Shown: piece by piece, positions 10,951 through 21,608 of the stretch
Layout: each line of letters opens with the position of its first letter
How positions within the stretch are numbered: the stretch's first letter is position 1
Origin: Temnothorax longispinosus
Lineage: Eukaryota > Arthropoda > Insecta > Hymenoptera > Formicidae
Reading direction: 5' to 3'
DNA length: 64,000 nt
NCBI RefSeq assembly: GCF_030848805.1
Contig: NC_092368.1
Location: forward strand, 10,883,780-10,947,779
Notes under the pieces: generated by a model
The model's database searches: none
What the model saw: the letters and a program-made list of their open reading frames with translations, nothing else
What the model was told of the DNA's origin: nothing
Position numbers and translations under genes: made by a program

Positions 10951-11817
10951 TCTATAAATGTCCGATCAAATATCTCGAAAAATATGACAGATATGGAAAA
11001 ACGTTTTAAACAAAAGTTGAAGGATATCAAGGGGGACAAATAATGACAAAACCAAATTTCGAAAAAATTAATTTTTGGTTACATAAAAATTGTTATTTTT
11101 TTTAAATGAAATTGTATAATTTTTTCATAGTACAATTCTTTTAATTATTCTATATATAAAAGTATTTAGGTTGAGTTACAAAAAACTTAATACTTTACGA
11201 GATATTTCGTATTTTATTCTGGCACATTGATATAAAATATAAAATATTTTGACATAAAATAAAAAATATTTTGTAAGCTATTTATTTTTTGTAACCTGTA
11301 CCTTACACTTTTATGTACAAAATAATAAGATAAATCAACTGGTTAAAAAAAACGTTGTTTTGCAAAACAATACGCAATTTGCAATATACAACTAAGTCTT
11401 TTTTGATAAGCAACAATGTGTTTTCTTTACATCAATTGATTCATCTTATTATTCTGTACATAAAAGTGTTGAGATACAGCAAAAAATAAATAATTTACAA
11501 GATATTTATTATTTTATGTCAAAATATACCAGAATAAAATATAAAATATATCGTAAACTATTAATTTTTTAATAACTCTACCTACTTTACTTTAATGCTT
11601 TTATATTTGTAGAATAATTACAAAAATTATATTATATAAAAAAACGATACAATTCTCTATTTAAAAATGCCAATGGCTTTATGTGACCTTATAAATTCAA
11701 TTTTCTCGAAACATGGTTTCATCATTATTTGTTTCCCTTGATATCCTACAACTTTTGTCTAAAACTTGTTTTTCCATGTCTTTTATATTTTTTCGAGATA
11801 TTTGTTCGAACATTTAT
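10951..11817. mobile_element. Foldback MITE family B, copy 1
   Basis: Inverted termini run from 'ctataaatgtccgatcaaat' on the left to 'atttgttcgaacatttatag' on the right. Arms of about 120 bp enclose a second, inner inverted pair that includes 'aaaatataccagaataaaat' and 'aataaataatttacaagata'. The inner part is shared with the element at 42994-44008, although the outermost termini differ. Non-coding and AT-rich. Confidence 0.75.
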
Positions 11818-12053
11818 AGAAGAGTTTCTTTTACTCCGTTCTTCTTTTATAACAAACTCTTTTTTCTTCGAACTATCTATGTAGAGGATATCTTTGTCTT
11901 TTTCGACTTTTAAGCTGGGTTTCTCTTTTAAGCATCCAACAAAAAGAGAAACCCAGCTTAAAAATCGAAAGAGACAAAGATATCCTCTACATAGATAGTT
12001 CGAAGATAAAAGAGTTTGTTATAAAAGAAGAACGGAGTAAAAGAAACTCTTCT
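11818..12053. repeat. 236-bp near-perfect hairpin
   Basis: The left arm from 'agaagagtttcttttactcc' is matched by 'ggagtaaaagaaactcttct' on the right, with about 108-bp arms and a loop of under 20 bases near 11930. It abuts the right end of the family B element and probably inserted there. Transcription from either strand would give a long dsRNA hairpin. Confidence 0.9.
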
Positions 12054-12960
12054 CCTCTTCAAAACTAAAACTAAGTGATCTCTCGGTAGAAATCAAATAA
12101 CGGTAGGTATATCTATTTAAAATCGGTCGGGATAGGATGCAAAGACAAGCGTCCAACTCGGCCCCCAGAAGGCAGAGCTGCGGTCCTCCACAAAACCAGG
12201 TCTGGGTACGTCCAACTCGGCCGTAACGTTGGTTGTTACATTTGTACCTGACGCTGATCCACCTTACAGCGGGATTTTCTGTTTTAAAGGGTGGTTTTTC
12301 GTGATTAAAAAGAAATTGGGGGGTGGTACAGTAATTCTGGCCCGAGATTCGGATTCAGGACATCAAAGTACATATAATTTGGGTCTTACAGTTGGTTGCC
12401 ACACATTTGTACCTAACGCTGACCCACTTTATATTGGGATTTTCCGTTTTCAATGGTGGTTTTTCGCGATTTAAAAAAAATTGGTGTGGTGGGGGTCAAT
12501 TTTGACCCCGGATTTGGATTCAACACGTCAAAATACATAAGAAATGATGGGTCTAGTCTTTGGTACAGACCACTTTTTTTTGTGTGCCTGTGTTATATTA
12601 GTTACATTGAACCAATTAATAATTTTTAAAATACATAATTTTTTAATATTTACCTGAGATTAATTATTTATTATTAAAAAAATTAGTAATTAGTAGTTGA
12701 GCTTCTTTATTACCCCAAAGGGGTCCAAAAGGGCGTTTTGAAGGAACGTACCCAACCCTTTACAACCAGGGTATCAACCATCAAAAACTTATCAAAATGC
12801 AATTATCAAAAATCAAAATAAAAATAAACTCTAAAAAAAAAACAATAAACAGTCTTGCTACGATCGCTATCGGCGTTTTTCCGGGACGTACCCAACCCTG
12901 TACAACATTTTAGTATGTAAACTCTCATAAACAAAAATCATCATCAGTCCTGCTGCAACT
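12054..12960. repeat. Non-coding stretch with a diverged tandem dimer
   Basis: Two tandem units of about 165 bp lie at about 12225-12390 and 12391-12560. Both contain 'gttggttg', 'catttgtacct', 'acgctgaccc' variants and 'ggtggtttttcg'. Downstream, 'acgtacccaaccct' occurs twice (about 12745 and 12885) beside AT-rich DNA. I recognise no gene and no mobile-element terminus. Confidence 0.6.
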
Positions 12961-13176
12961 CGCTATTTGGGGAGCCAGGGGCCGCAACACGTGACGCAGT
13001 TTGGTCCCTCTGCGCGTGATCCATCCGAGTCCGAGCCGCCCGTTTTGCGTGTCGCTCCACGGTGCCTCCGCGTTCTCCGTGCGCATGTCACCGCCGCAAA
13101 CATTATGTTAATTTTTCCGTTAGAAATATCAGCGGTGCGCAGCCGCCGCGGCAGCGCACTTGAAAGATGTTCTCAC

Positions 13177-13329
13177 ATACTGCGGATACTCGAACATGCA
13201 CGTCCTCTCGCATGTATTCTCCTCAAAATCGGTGACATATCTCGCAACTCCGAGAACGTAAAGCAGAGTGAGCATGATAAAAAACGGCACCAGCAAACCA
13301 TAGATCATTATCCGTTTTACGGACATCAT
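13177..13329 (-). CDS. PGAP1: PGAP1 (GPI inositol-deacylase) first exon
   Basis: The 51-codon exon starts MMSVKRIMIYG. It encodes an N-terminal signal-anchor (LLVPFFIMLTLLYVLGVA) and then FEENTCERTCMFEYPQY, which matches the conserved block just after the membrane anchor of PGAP1. PGAP1 is an ER membrane lipase that removes the inositol acyl chain from GPI anchors. The last codon (TAT) is followed by GTGAGA, a good splice donor, in phase 0. No later exons are seen at lower coordinates in this window. Either a long intron filled with mobile DNA follows, or this is an orphan exon. Confidence 0.68.
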
Positions 13330-13622
13330 TTTGAGTATCTCACCTCTCTCGAACCATTGAGAAAAACATTGCTTTTGTGGAAGGGATATTTTCGGCTTTT
13401 TCTTACTGAAGCACTAGACCTGTTCATGAGATCCAGCATTGCCTGGTGTGAACCGGTATATCAGAAGAGTGCATTCTTCTTATCGCCGTTGCCGCCACGG
13501 CACGCATCCGCCTACGCCCGGGCCAGTGGTGACCGCGCCTCCTCAACCGGGCGGCTCTTCGCTTCTCGGACCCCCGCTACCCGCTCGCGTCCCGCCGTAT
13601 TCCCCTGGTCTCCTCTTCCTTC

Positions 13623-15532
13623 TTACTTGGCCTTTGTTTTTTCCTTTTCTTCTTCCGTCTCCATTAGTAGGCTCTTCTCTAGCTCGCTTGCTATCTCATC
13701 CTCTTCTGATCCTTTTGTTCTTCCATCATCTTCTCCCCTCCTCTCCTTTCTCCTCTTCTTGTCTTCTCCTTCTCTAATTCTTCTTTCTACGGATTTGTCT
13801 TCATCCATCTTGACCTTGTAACGATGCGCCCCAAAACGCATCATTCCCGGCGAGCATCAGCCGGATGCCGCCCGGCCGAACACCCGCCGGGCGAGACAAG
13901 GCACGATGCGCTCTTTTTTAAACTATTCATCTCGCGTATCAGTCCGCAAACGGACTTAGCGCCGCAACCGACTCGGAGCGCCGAAAACGGCCGAGAGCCA
14001 CCGAACGCAATCGCGGCGTCGGGGCGCCGTACTTCCCGAACGCTCCACCGCTCCATCCCGGCGCGCGCGATTGCCGTCGCGTATACCCCCGCCACGCCGA
14101 CACGCCACCGCGGGCGTATATAAACCGAGTAATGTTGCTAGGTTTTAGATTCCACCGTGAGCCAGCAAACCGATCCGACCGATTCTCCGCTGCTCACGGA
14201 TCCCGAAATCCCACAGTCGAACAACCAGGAGGTAGAGAGTATTCTCTGCCTCTGCCGAGTGAAGCATCTGGGCGGTTGACTCGAACTTCCCTACGAACAC
14301 CTGTGACACCGGAGTGAACCAGGGTAAGAGAGTTCTTCTCGTACTCGCCAAGGGTCTTGGCCACCCGGTGCCGCCTCCCGCCTACACGAATCGATGCGCC
14401 AGGAAATAGAGAGTACTTCTCTATCTCCGCTAAGGGTCTTAGCCGCTCGATATCACGTCCGATCGCGATCCAGCGCCTTACGCGCTCACTGCCGCCGTTA
14501 TCCAAACCTGCGATACCGCGTCACCCGCGCCGAAATACTTCAGCGAGCCCGCACGCCCGCCGATCCGCGAAACTCCGCGATCTCCGTGTATCGTCGCTTT
14601 ACCAGGCGTCCGCAAGCTCCGTGATATCTGTATGTCACCGCCATTGTAACCGCGTCCGCGACCTATTACACGTATCCAGCGACTCCGCGATATCTGCATT
14701 TCACCGCCATTATAAACCGCGCCCGCGATCTATCACACGTAGCCATCGACTCCGCGATCACTGTAATCCGTCGCTATCGTAGCAGCGACCGCGATCTTTT
14801 GTACATATTCACCGCTCCCGCGAGCATCTCTATGTATTCACGCGTAATTGAATAAATACCTTATTTTGTTTTGTTATATTTTAACCGAGTCTTGTGTCTT
14901 CCTCCGCGCCTACTCCGAACCCTGACCAGCCGCGAGCTAAATCCGCGCTTCGGAAGCTAGGTTGTTTTAACCTTTAGTCTGCTCCCTGCCCTCCTCCTCG
15001 CCTCTAATACTCTCCATTTCTCCTCTTCACTTCCCAGCCTCACCAGCATCGTGAGCCATTCTCCTCTCAGCCCTATTACGCTCACTTCCTTCATTTCTAC
15101 TTTTAACTTCAGTTCCTCCAAGAGCAGTTGCCTCACTTTCTCCCAATTCGTTCCCTTTCCCATCCATCTGTTCCTCTCTATCCTTATTATTATGTTTTTC
15201 CTCCTTCTCTCGTTTTCATTCCTCTCATCGTCGTCGGACCACCATTTCATTTCGTCTTGCCTGCCCCTGTTCTCTGCGCTTTCGTCCCTCTTCCTTTTAC
15301 CCGCACCCATTTCTAGCTTGCGTATTTTTCTCTTCAGGTTCTCGATCTCCTCTCTCTGGTCCTTTATTTCCTCTTTTAGTGCTCTCAGTGTTTCCTTTGC
15401 TTGATCCCTTATCATTTTCTCCAGCACCTCTCTCTCTACTGTCACCTTCGCTCTGAATTCCATTCCTTCCTTTTGTCCTGTGCTCCCCTTTTCTTTTACC
15501 TTATCTGAAATTAAATAAATTTTCTTAGCCAT
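13623..15532 (-). pseudogene. LINE copy B, ORF1 fragment split by a solo LTR
   Basis: A minus-strand frame starting MAKKIYLISDKV (15532) encodes a charged coiled coil and an RRM-like ORF1 core (RRRKNIIIRIERN...). It runs into the LTR at 14969 after SRLKV. The same frame resumes beyond the LTR at 13816 with KMDEDKSVERRIRE and continues Lys/Glu-rich to about 13623. Removing the LTR and one copy of the 4-bp target restores frame across the junction. It is similar to, but distinct from, ORF1 of LINE A. No ORF2 follows, so the copy is truncated at its 3' side. Confidence 0.75.
13817..14969 (+). repeat. Solo LTR (1.15 kb) inserted in LINE B
   Basis: Begins TGTAACGATGC and ends GGTTGTTTTA, flanked by the direct repeat ACCT (13813-13816 and 14970-14973). 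It is GC-rich and has a TATA box (GTATATAA, near 14115) and an AATAAA signal near 14848 in plus orientation, as expected for an LTR promoter and poly(A) site. A related copy in the opposite orientation lies at 49054-50215. No internal domain is present, so this is a solo LTR formed by recombination. Confidence 0.82.
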
Positions 15533-18500
15533 CTATTTCTCAAGCCTCTTTTTCCTTCCTCCCCCCCCACTCCTCATCTCTTCTATCGCTTTCATCCATT
15601 CCTCCCCTTCTCCCTTTTCACTCATTATCTTCTCCACCACGTCTTGCCAACTCTCTCCCTTTCAATCTTCCCATCTCGAGCACTCTTCCCAGACATGTTC
15701 CCACGTCTCCTCCTTCCTCTCACATATCCTGCATTTTTTGTCTTCCTCTTTTCCCCAGTATAGTCCCTCCTTAATCTCGTTGCCCAATGTGAACCTTGCG
15801 ATTCTGTTCCATCTTGCCTTCTCCCAGCCCTTCTTTAGATATTCCGGTATCCCATCCTTCCTTATTAGTTTATACCACCTGTTGTATTTCGATTCCATAA
15901 TCTTTCCCATTCTTTCTTGTCTTTGTTTCGTTTTCTCCTTGTGTTCTATTGCCTCCTCCGTCAGTCCCTCCTCCCCTCCCTTTTCTACCCCGATACCTTC
16001 CTAGTAATCCTTCCTCTCCTGCTCCCATCTTCCTATTATCCTTTCTTTCTTCTATCTTTCTTTCATTTCTTCCAAACATTTCTTTGCTATTTTTCCTCCT
16101 TTACCTTCTTCCAGTTTTCTTTCGAATTTCCATGCTCTCTTGCTTGCTCTGGCTCCCATTTTTTCCCTTTCTAGTTCGTCCCTGACCATGTACCCTGGGG
16201 TCCTCCAGTTTACACCGAGTGTCTATCTGAGGTATCTCTCGTGTATCCCTTCTACTTCCCTCCTTTCCTTCCACCCCCATATTTCAGCCCCGTATCCCAT
16301 CACCGTCCATATCAGTGTATCATACAGCCAGATCCTTCTTTTACAGTCCTTTTTCCACATCCTTTTACCTATTCCCCACACTTCTCTCATCACCCTTGCT
16401 GCCTTCCTTCTTCTCTCTCTGATATGTGCCTCCTGCCTTCCATTTGCCATCAGCGTGTACCCCAGATATTTGAATTCTTTAACCTCTTCTAATTTCTTTC
16501 CCTTCCATCTCCAGTCATATTTCTTCTTCCTCCCTCCTCCTTTTCTAAATCTTATTATCTTCGTCTTCTCCGTACTATCCCTCAAGCCTGCTTATCATGG
16601 ATCTCATGACCTGTTCCTCCTCCGCTAGTACTGCTATGTCATCTGCATACATTAGGGTGTATATCTTCTCCCCTTTTACACTCACCCTCCCATCCGCCCT
16701 TCCTCATGTGATCCTCTATGTCTGCAATTAGTAAGTTAAACAATATCGGGTTTAACGGGCAGCCCTGTCTTAATCCCTTCGCCATCCAGAATGATTCCCC
16801 TTTTTCTTCTCCCCTTCTTACATTGCTTTTTGTTTCTCTCAAGACTTCCTCCACCCTATCTATCAGTCCTTGCCTTACTCCTCTCTCTTTCATTGCCTTA
16901 ATTAGAACTTCCTTATCTACTGAGTCGAACGCCGCCTTGAGATCTACGAATAGAACTGTCATCTTCCCTTTCTCCTTTCCTAGATGTCTGTTTATCAAAT
17001 AGTTTAGCGTAAATATCTGGTCCATCGTCCCCATTCCTTTTCTAAATCCTGCTTGGTTATCAGGAATCAAGTTCTTCATTTCTACTTCATTCCTTATCCT
17101 TTCCGCTAATACCGCCGTGTATATCTTATACATTGAGGGCATGATCGTTATCCCTCTGTAGTCTTTTACCTCTTTTTCTTCTCCTTTCTTCACTAAAGGT
17201 ATTATCTCACCCTCCTTCCATTGTTCAGGCCAGCCTTCTCCCCTCCATACCCGTTTACATATTTCCCAGGCCCACCTCACCATCTCTTCTCCTCCATATT
17301 TCCATACTTCATTCGGGATTCCGTCCTTACCTATTGCCTTTCCTGTTTTTAGTTTCTTTATTACATTTCTCACCTCCTCTAACTCTATCTCTTCCTCGTC
17401 TTGTCTGTCCCTCCCTCCTTCTCCTTTTACTACCTTGTTCTCCACGCCTCCCATTAGCTCCATGAAGTATTTTTTCCACTCTTCCAGTTTTATGTCTTCG
17501 TTTATTCTTTTCTTTCTTTTCCTTACTCTACCTATCAGTTCCCATACCTTACTTTCCGATCTCGCTTCTCCTATCTCTGTAATCATCCTTTCCTTCTCTT
17601 CCTTTTTCTTTCTTTCACATACTTCTCTGTATTTCCTCCTCCTTTCTCTATATCTTTCTACCTCCCCTTTCCCCTTTCTCCACTTTCTTAGTTCTGCCCT
17701 CGCTTCTTTCTTTTTCTCCTTGCATTCTTCATCCCACCATCCTCTTCTGTTCTTATTAGCACCCCTGACCTCCCCCTTTTCATTCTCCTTTAGTATTCCT
17801 CTTATCTTCGACACCCCTTCCTCTATCTCCTCCTGCAATTTTCTGTTTCCTCCTATCTTTCCTAACTTCTCAACGAAGTGTTTTCTTCCTTCTTCGCTCC
17901 ATATTCCTCTTCTTCTTGTCCTTTCTATCTTTTCCCCTCTCTGTGTTCTCTTCGCTCCGCCTCTTATCCACAGTATTAGAGGGTGATGGTCTGATTCTAC
18001 TCTATCCCCTATTTCTAGTCTTTCTATTTTTTCTCTGCTATCCTCATCACCTATAATATAGTCTATAACTGTTTCACCCTTTCCTCCCGTGTATGTGTAT
18101 TCTCCTTCTTCGTCTCCTTTCGTACCACCATTTAAAATCATCAATCCTCTTTCTTCTATAAATTCTAGTAGCGTCCTACCATCCTTGTTCACCTTCTTAT
18201 CTTTAGAATTTCTCCCTCTTTCTTTCCCACTTTCTTCATCTTCCTCTTCCCTTCCTCCCTCATCTCCCGTTCTCGCATTAAAGTCACCTCTTATTATGGT
18301 CCTTACTCCTATTTTTTCCTCCTCTATGCAATCATTCAAACCTTCTAACTTCTTATCAATGTCTTTGTTTACATATATTCCTATTATTTTCCATATTTCC
18401 TCCCCTATTCTTAGCTTGACTTCGACCCTGTTTTCCTCCTCTTCCCTCCCTCTACCTTCCTTTATTTCTTCTATCCCTTTTCTTATACCTACTAGCATTC

Positions 18501-18945
18501 CTCCGCATGCTCTACCTTTCTTATTCCTCCTATTCGCTATTTGTACTCTCCAACCAAATTCCTTTGGTAGTTTCTCTTTCATCTTCTCCCATCCTTTCTT
18601 ATCCAACCATGTCTCCATCATAATAATCACATCCCATTTCTTTACCCCATCCCAAAAGTCTCTATCTTTATTTGTTATTCCCGCTACATTCCAGAATACT
18701 ACCTTCGTCTCTTCCCTCCCCCCTCTTTCTTCCTCCCCTTTCTTTATATCTACGTCTTCCTCAACTCTGGATTCACTTCCTGCCGCTCTCCCTCCCTCCT
18801 CCCATTTACCTTCCCCATCCTCCTCGCATTCTTTGTTTTCATTCTCTTCGTTGTGACCTATGAAAGTCTTCCCTCTCCTCCAGTCTGCCTTTGCTTTCGT
18901 TCCATCTCCATTCCTTGTTGTCCTCCCACATCTTTTGATAACCAA
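15533..18945 (-). pseudogene. LINE A ORF2, endonuclease plus reverse transcriptase, degenerate
   Basis: The 768-codon part at 16639-18945 holds an APE-like endonuclease (KVVFWNVAGI, METWLD, GDFNARTG, SDHHPLILW) and most of an RT (GKAIGKDGIPNEVW, DLKAAFDSVD, GLRQGCPLNPILFNLL). The frame then shifts near 16670-16690: YTLMYADDIAVLAEEEQ, with the YADD catalytic box, is in another frame and meets a stop near 16583. RT C-terminal sequence continues at 16223-16585. A Cys/His cluster, CRICERKEETWEHVWEEC, lies at 15662-15910. At least two lesions make this copy inactive on its own. Confidence 0.88.
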
Positions 18946-19873
18946 TTGTCACTCTTTTTCCTTTCTCTCTCTTTTCTCTTGCTATCTTTCTTATCTCTGT
19001 TTGTATTTGTCTTTCCTGTTTGGTGAGATCGTCATCCAGAAAGCTTCCATATTTCCTTCCTAGTTCCTTCTTTTTCTTCATGATGTCTCTTTTAGCTTCC
19101 CAGTTTTTGCATTTCAATAGTCTCATTTTGTATTCCCCGTATCCTATTTCTTGTATTTCTTCTATGCTTCCTTCTGTAGTATTTAGTTCTTCCATCAACT
19201 TTTCGAAATTCTCTTTTCTCTCTTTAACGTTTCTTAACTTCTCCTCCTTTACGATTATGTTATTTTTTCTCCTTCTTCTTTCCGTCATCTCCACACTTTT
19301 TTCTATTTCCTTCATTTTCCCTATCAACTCCCTGCCATCATTCTCCTCTGCGCCCTTTATCTCTAATTTTTCTATCTTCTCCTCCATCGTTTTTACCTTT
19401 TCTTCTAGCGCCTTTCTCTGCCTTTCCCATATTTCCTCCCTTCTCTTCCATTCCTTTCTTACTCCCTTTATTTCGTTTTTTATTTCTTCTTTGTCTTTTT
19501 TCCTCTCCTCCTCCTGTTCTTCCATTTTCCTCAGTATCTCTTTTAATAGATCCTCTGTCGCCATCCTTCCTTTACCCTCTTCTCCTTTTTTTATTTTCGC
19601 TGGCGGTGATCTGTTGGTCCTTCTCGTTTCATTAAATTTGTCGAGAATTTCTTTCTCTGCTGCCCTAGCCGCTTCTTCCTCTAACTCTTTTCTTTTCCTT
19701 TTCAAAATGAGATCTTTGACCGATCCTAGGCTGTCCGCCCTTCCTCTTTGTTTAGCAAGCTCCTCCGCCTTTGTAGGCCTGCCTCTTGCTTTCCTTTCCC
19801 CTTCGTCTTCCCTCTTCTTTCCTATCCTTCCGTGCTGGTCAATCTCTATTCCTAATTCCTTCTCTGCCTCCAT
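18839..19873 (-). CDS. LINE A ORF1, coiled-coil RNA-binding protein
   Basis: About 344 residues from the ATG at 19873 (MEAEKELGIEID). The frame is open for a further 22 codons upstream but has no ATG there. The protein is extremely Lys/Glu/Arg-rich. A central heptad-like coiled coil (KEEIKNEIKGVRKEWKRREE) is followed by an RRM-like block starting RRRKNNIIVKEEKL and a basic C-terminus. This layout fits LINE ORF1 chaperones that coat the RNA and trimerise. No stop or frameshift is seen. It overlaps the start of ORF2. Confidence 0.75.
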   Translation of the reverse strand: MEAEKELGIEIDQHGRIGKKREDEGERKARGRPTKAEELAKQRGRADSLGSVKDLILKRKRKELEEEAARAAEKEILDKFNETRRTNRSPPAKIKKGEEGKGRMATEDLLKEILRKMEEQEEERKKDKEEIKNEIKGVRKEWKRREEIWERQRKALEEKVKTMEEKIEKLEIKGAEENDGRELIGKMKEIEKSVEMTERRRRKNNIIVKEEKLRNVKERKENFEKLMEELNTTEGSIEEIQEIGYGEYKMRLLKCKNWEAKRDIMKKKKELGRKYGSFLDDDLTKQERQIQTEIRKIAREKREKGKRVTIGYQKMWEDNKEWRWNESKGRLEEREDFHRSQRRE

Positions 19874-20275
19874 CCGCCGCTTTTCCCTTAGCCTTTCCCT
19901 CCTATTGGTTATCTTTTCTATGCCTATGGTTGAAAGCACTTATAGTATTTATCCCCTCTATATCCGCGTTAGTCTATGCCCGCTTTCGCGACCCCGCCTT
20001 TCTGTCAGTTGCCCCTCTATACTATCTGTATTCTATGCCGCCCGGTCACCTCTCACCCGTCCCTTTCCTTACCTTTTTCTTCTTAACTGCTTCTTCCCGT
20101 TCTTAACCCTTTTGCCTCCGCCCTCTCGCTCCTCCACGCCTCCCTGTTCCGCCGCTCTTGACCTCTCTAACTTTCTCCAATCCTTTTTCCACCTCGAAAT
20201 TACTCTCTGCCACACGCACACCTGTTGCTATCTACACGCCGGAACCAGAAGTCCCAAATTAGTAATTATTTTCTT

Positions 20276-20576
20276 TTAATTATTTCTAAAATAAGTAGTA
20301 ATTTATTTTGCCTAAATAAAAATTTACACGTAATAAAATTTTTTTCTGACACCAATTTTCCAAGTTGAGTTATTTAATTTTTACGTAATTAATAATGTTT
20401 GGTGACAAATTACTAATATATGTTAATTTAATAAAAATTTAATTTGTTGTTATTGCTAATTTGTTTAATAAATAAAAAATAAAATTTTTTGTCGACCTCT
20501 GACATACATATGTACGTACACACAATTGTAGCGTCTATGACAATTATATGTATGAGAGTACATGTGTACATTATAT
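20276..20576. other. AT-rich spacer
   Basis: About 300 bp of A+T-rich sequence upstream (on the minus strand) of LINE A. I see no open frame, repeat or regulatory motif that I can support. Confidence 0.6.
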
Positions 20577-21155
20577 ACAGGGTGTTCTATTTCAATTTTC
20601 TCACGTAATTATCTCCCAACTTCTTTATTGAAAAAATATTTTAAATAAAACTTCCTGTTCCAAAGGAGACATTTTATTATAGACACAGGTCTTGTCTAAG
20701 TGAAAAAGTCTGTGAGATTTCAAGGTATTGTTAATTCTTTATTGTGCCATTTTTTTCTACTAATTGGAACAATTTTTACTGGAAACATTTTTTTTATTTG
20801 CCTAATACTTTTTGAGAAAAATTCGTATTCTTCAATATTTTGTGATATCTCGATAATTATTTGTGGGAGAAAAAAGTAGTACAGGACTTTGACTTGATTT
20901 GGTCTTAGGATATGCTGTTGTAACAGTGCCGAAAAATAGAATATTATTGTACAACTTATGTAACGACATACTAAAGTGTTTACAAAAGTTGGGGCACTCA
21001 AAAACTCCTGTATTACTTTTCTCTCCGACAAACAATTATCGAGATATCGTAAGTTATTAAAAAGTTTAACGAATTCTTCTGTCTCAAAAAGTATTAGACA
21101 AATATAAATATGTTTTCAGCAAAACTTGCTCAAATTAATTAGTAGAAAAAGACGA
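20577..21155. mobile_element. Foldback element remnant with mariner-like end
   Basis: The left edge is TA followed by cagggtgttctatttcaatt, a mariner-like terminus. Internally, 'gcctaatactttttgagaaa' to 'gtagtacaggac' (about 20800-20886) is matched in inverted orientation by 20998-21108. The right terminus is not recognisable and may have been lost against the Mutator-like gene. Non-coding. Confidence 0.55.
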
Positions 21156-21588
21156 AACAATAAAAAATAAGGGTTTTTAATCGACGCTTTATATATTCTC
21201 TTTCCTTGAGCATCAATCTGTCGTATGTACAGCCAGGTATACTGTCATATACGAACAGTCTGGTGCCATCACAAAATATACGTCGCCAGTGTTCAATTCC
21301 CTCTGCAAAGTATTTATTTTTTCCTCCAATTATTTGTAAGCTTAAATCGCTCTTACTAGCGTCAATATAATTAGGCAATCCTTGATAGTGTACACTTTGC
21401 GTTTCAAAAAGAGTACTTTGACACACAATGCGTAAAAATGCATCTATTGATTCGTCCGTTAGTTCGTTTCCAGACAAGACATTCTGTCTCACAATAGAAA
21501 TAGGCATAATAACTTCATCTAAATTTATTATTCGTCTTGGCTTATCCTCTTCGGTTATATCTCGCTTGTAGCTTGTACCAATATACAA
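21139..21588 (-). pseudogene. Ulp1-like (C48) protease fragment at the cassette's 3' end
   Basis: Contains EGIEHWRRIFCDGTRLFVYD followed by SIPGCTYDRL, resembling the His...Asp part of Ulp1/adenain-type cysteine proteases. The downstream catalytic Gln/Cys segment is absent: the frame ends in YCFVFFY within AT-rich sequence that overlaps the neighbouring foldback remnant. Probably truncated. It is shorter than a typical C48 domain. Confidence 0.45.
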
Positions 21589-21608
21589 TCATCATCCTGA
21601 TCCATATC

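Larger units (their letters stand above)
15533..20275 (-). mobile_element. Non-LTR retrotransposon (LINE A), APE-type
   Basis: The minus strand reads 5' UTR (about 19940-20275), ORF1 and ORF2 with endonuclease, reverse transcriptase and a C-terminal Cys/His motif. ORF1 and ORF2 overlap by about 100 nt. The strand is strongly purine-rich. APE-type endonuclease and RT motifs place it among the Jockey/I/R1-like LINEs; the clade is not resolved. No poly(A) tail is obvious, because the 3' end abuts LINE B. Confidence 0.88.

Noticed and set aside
12967..13821. 284-codon open frame on the plus strand
   Set aside because: It is antisense to the PGAP1-like exon and LINE B, has no recognisable domain and is low-complexity Ser/Leu in its second half.
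17435..20279. Long plus-strand open frames rich in Ser, Phe and Leu
   Set aside because: They are antisense to purine-rich LINE ORF1/ORF2, which removes stop codons from the opposite strand.
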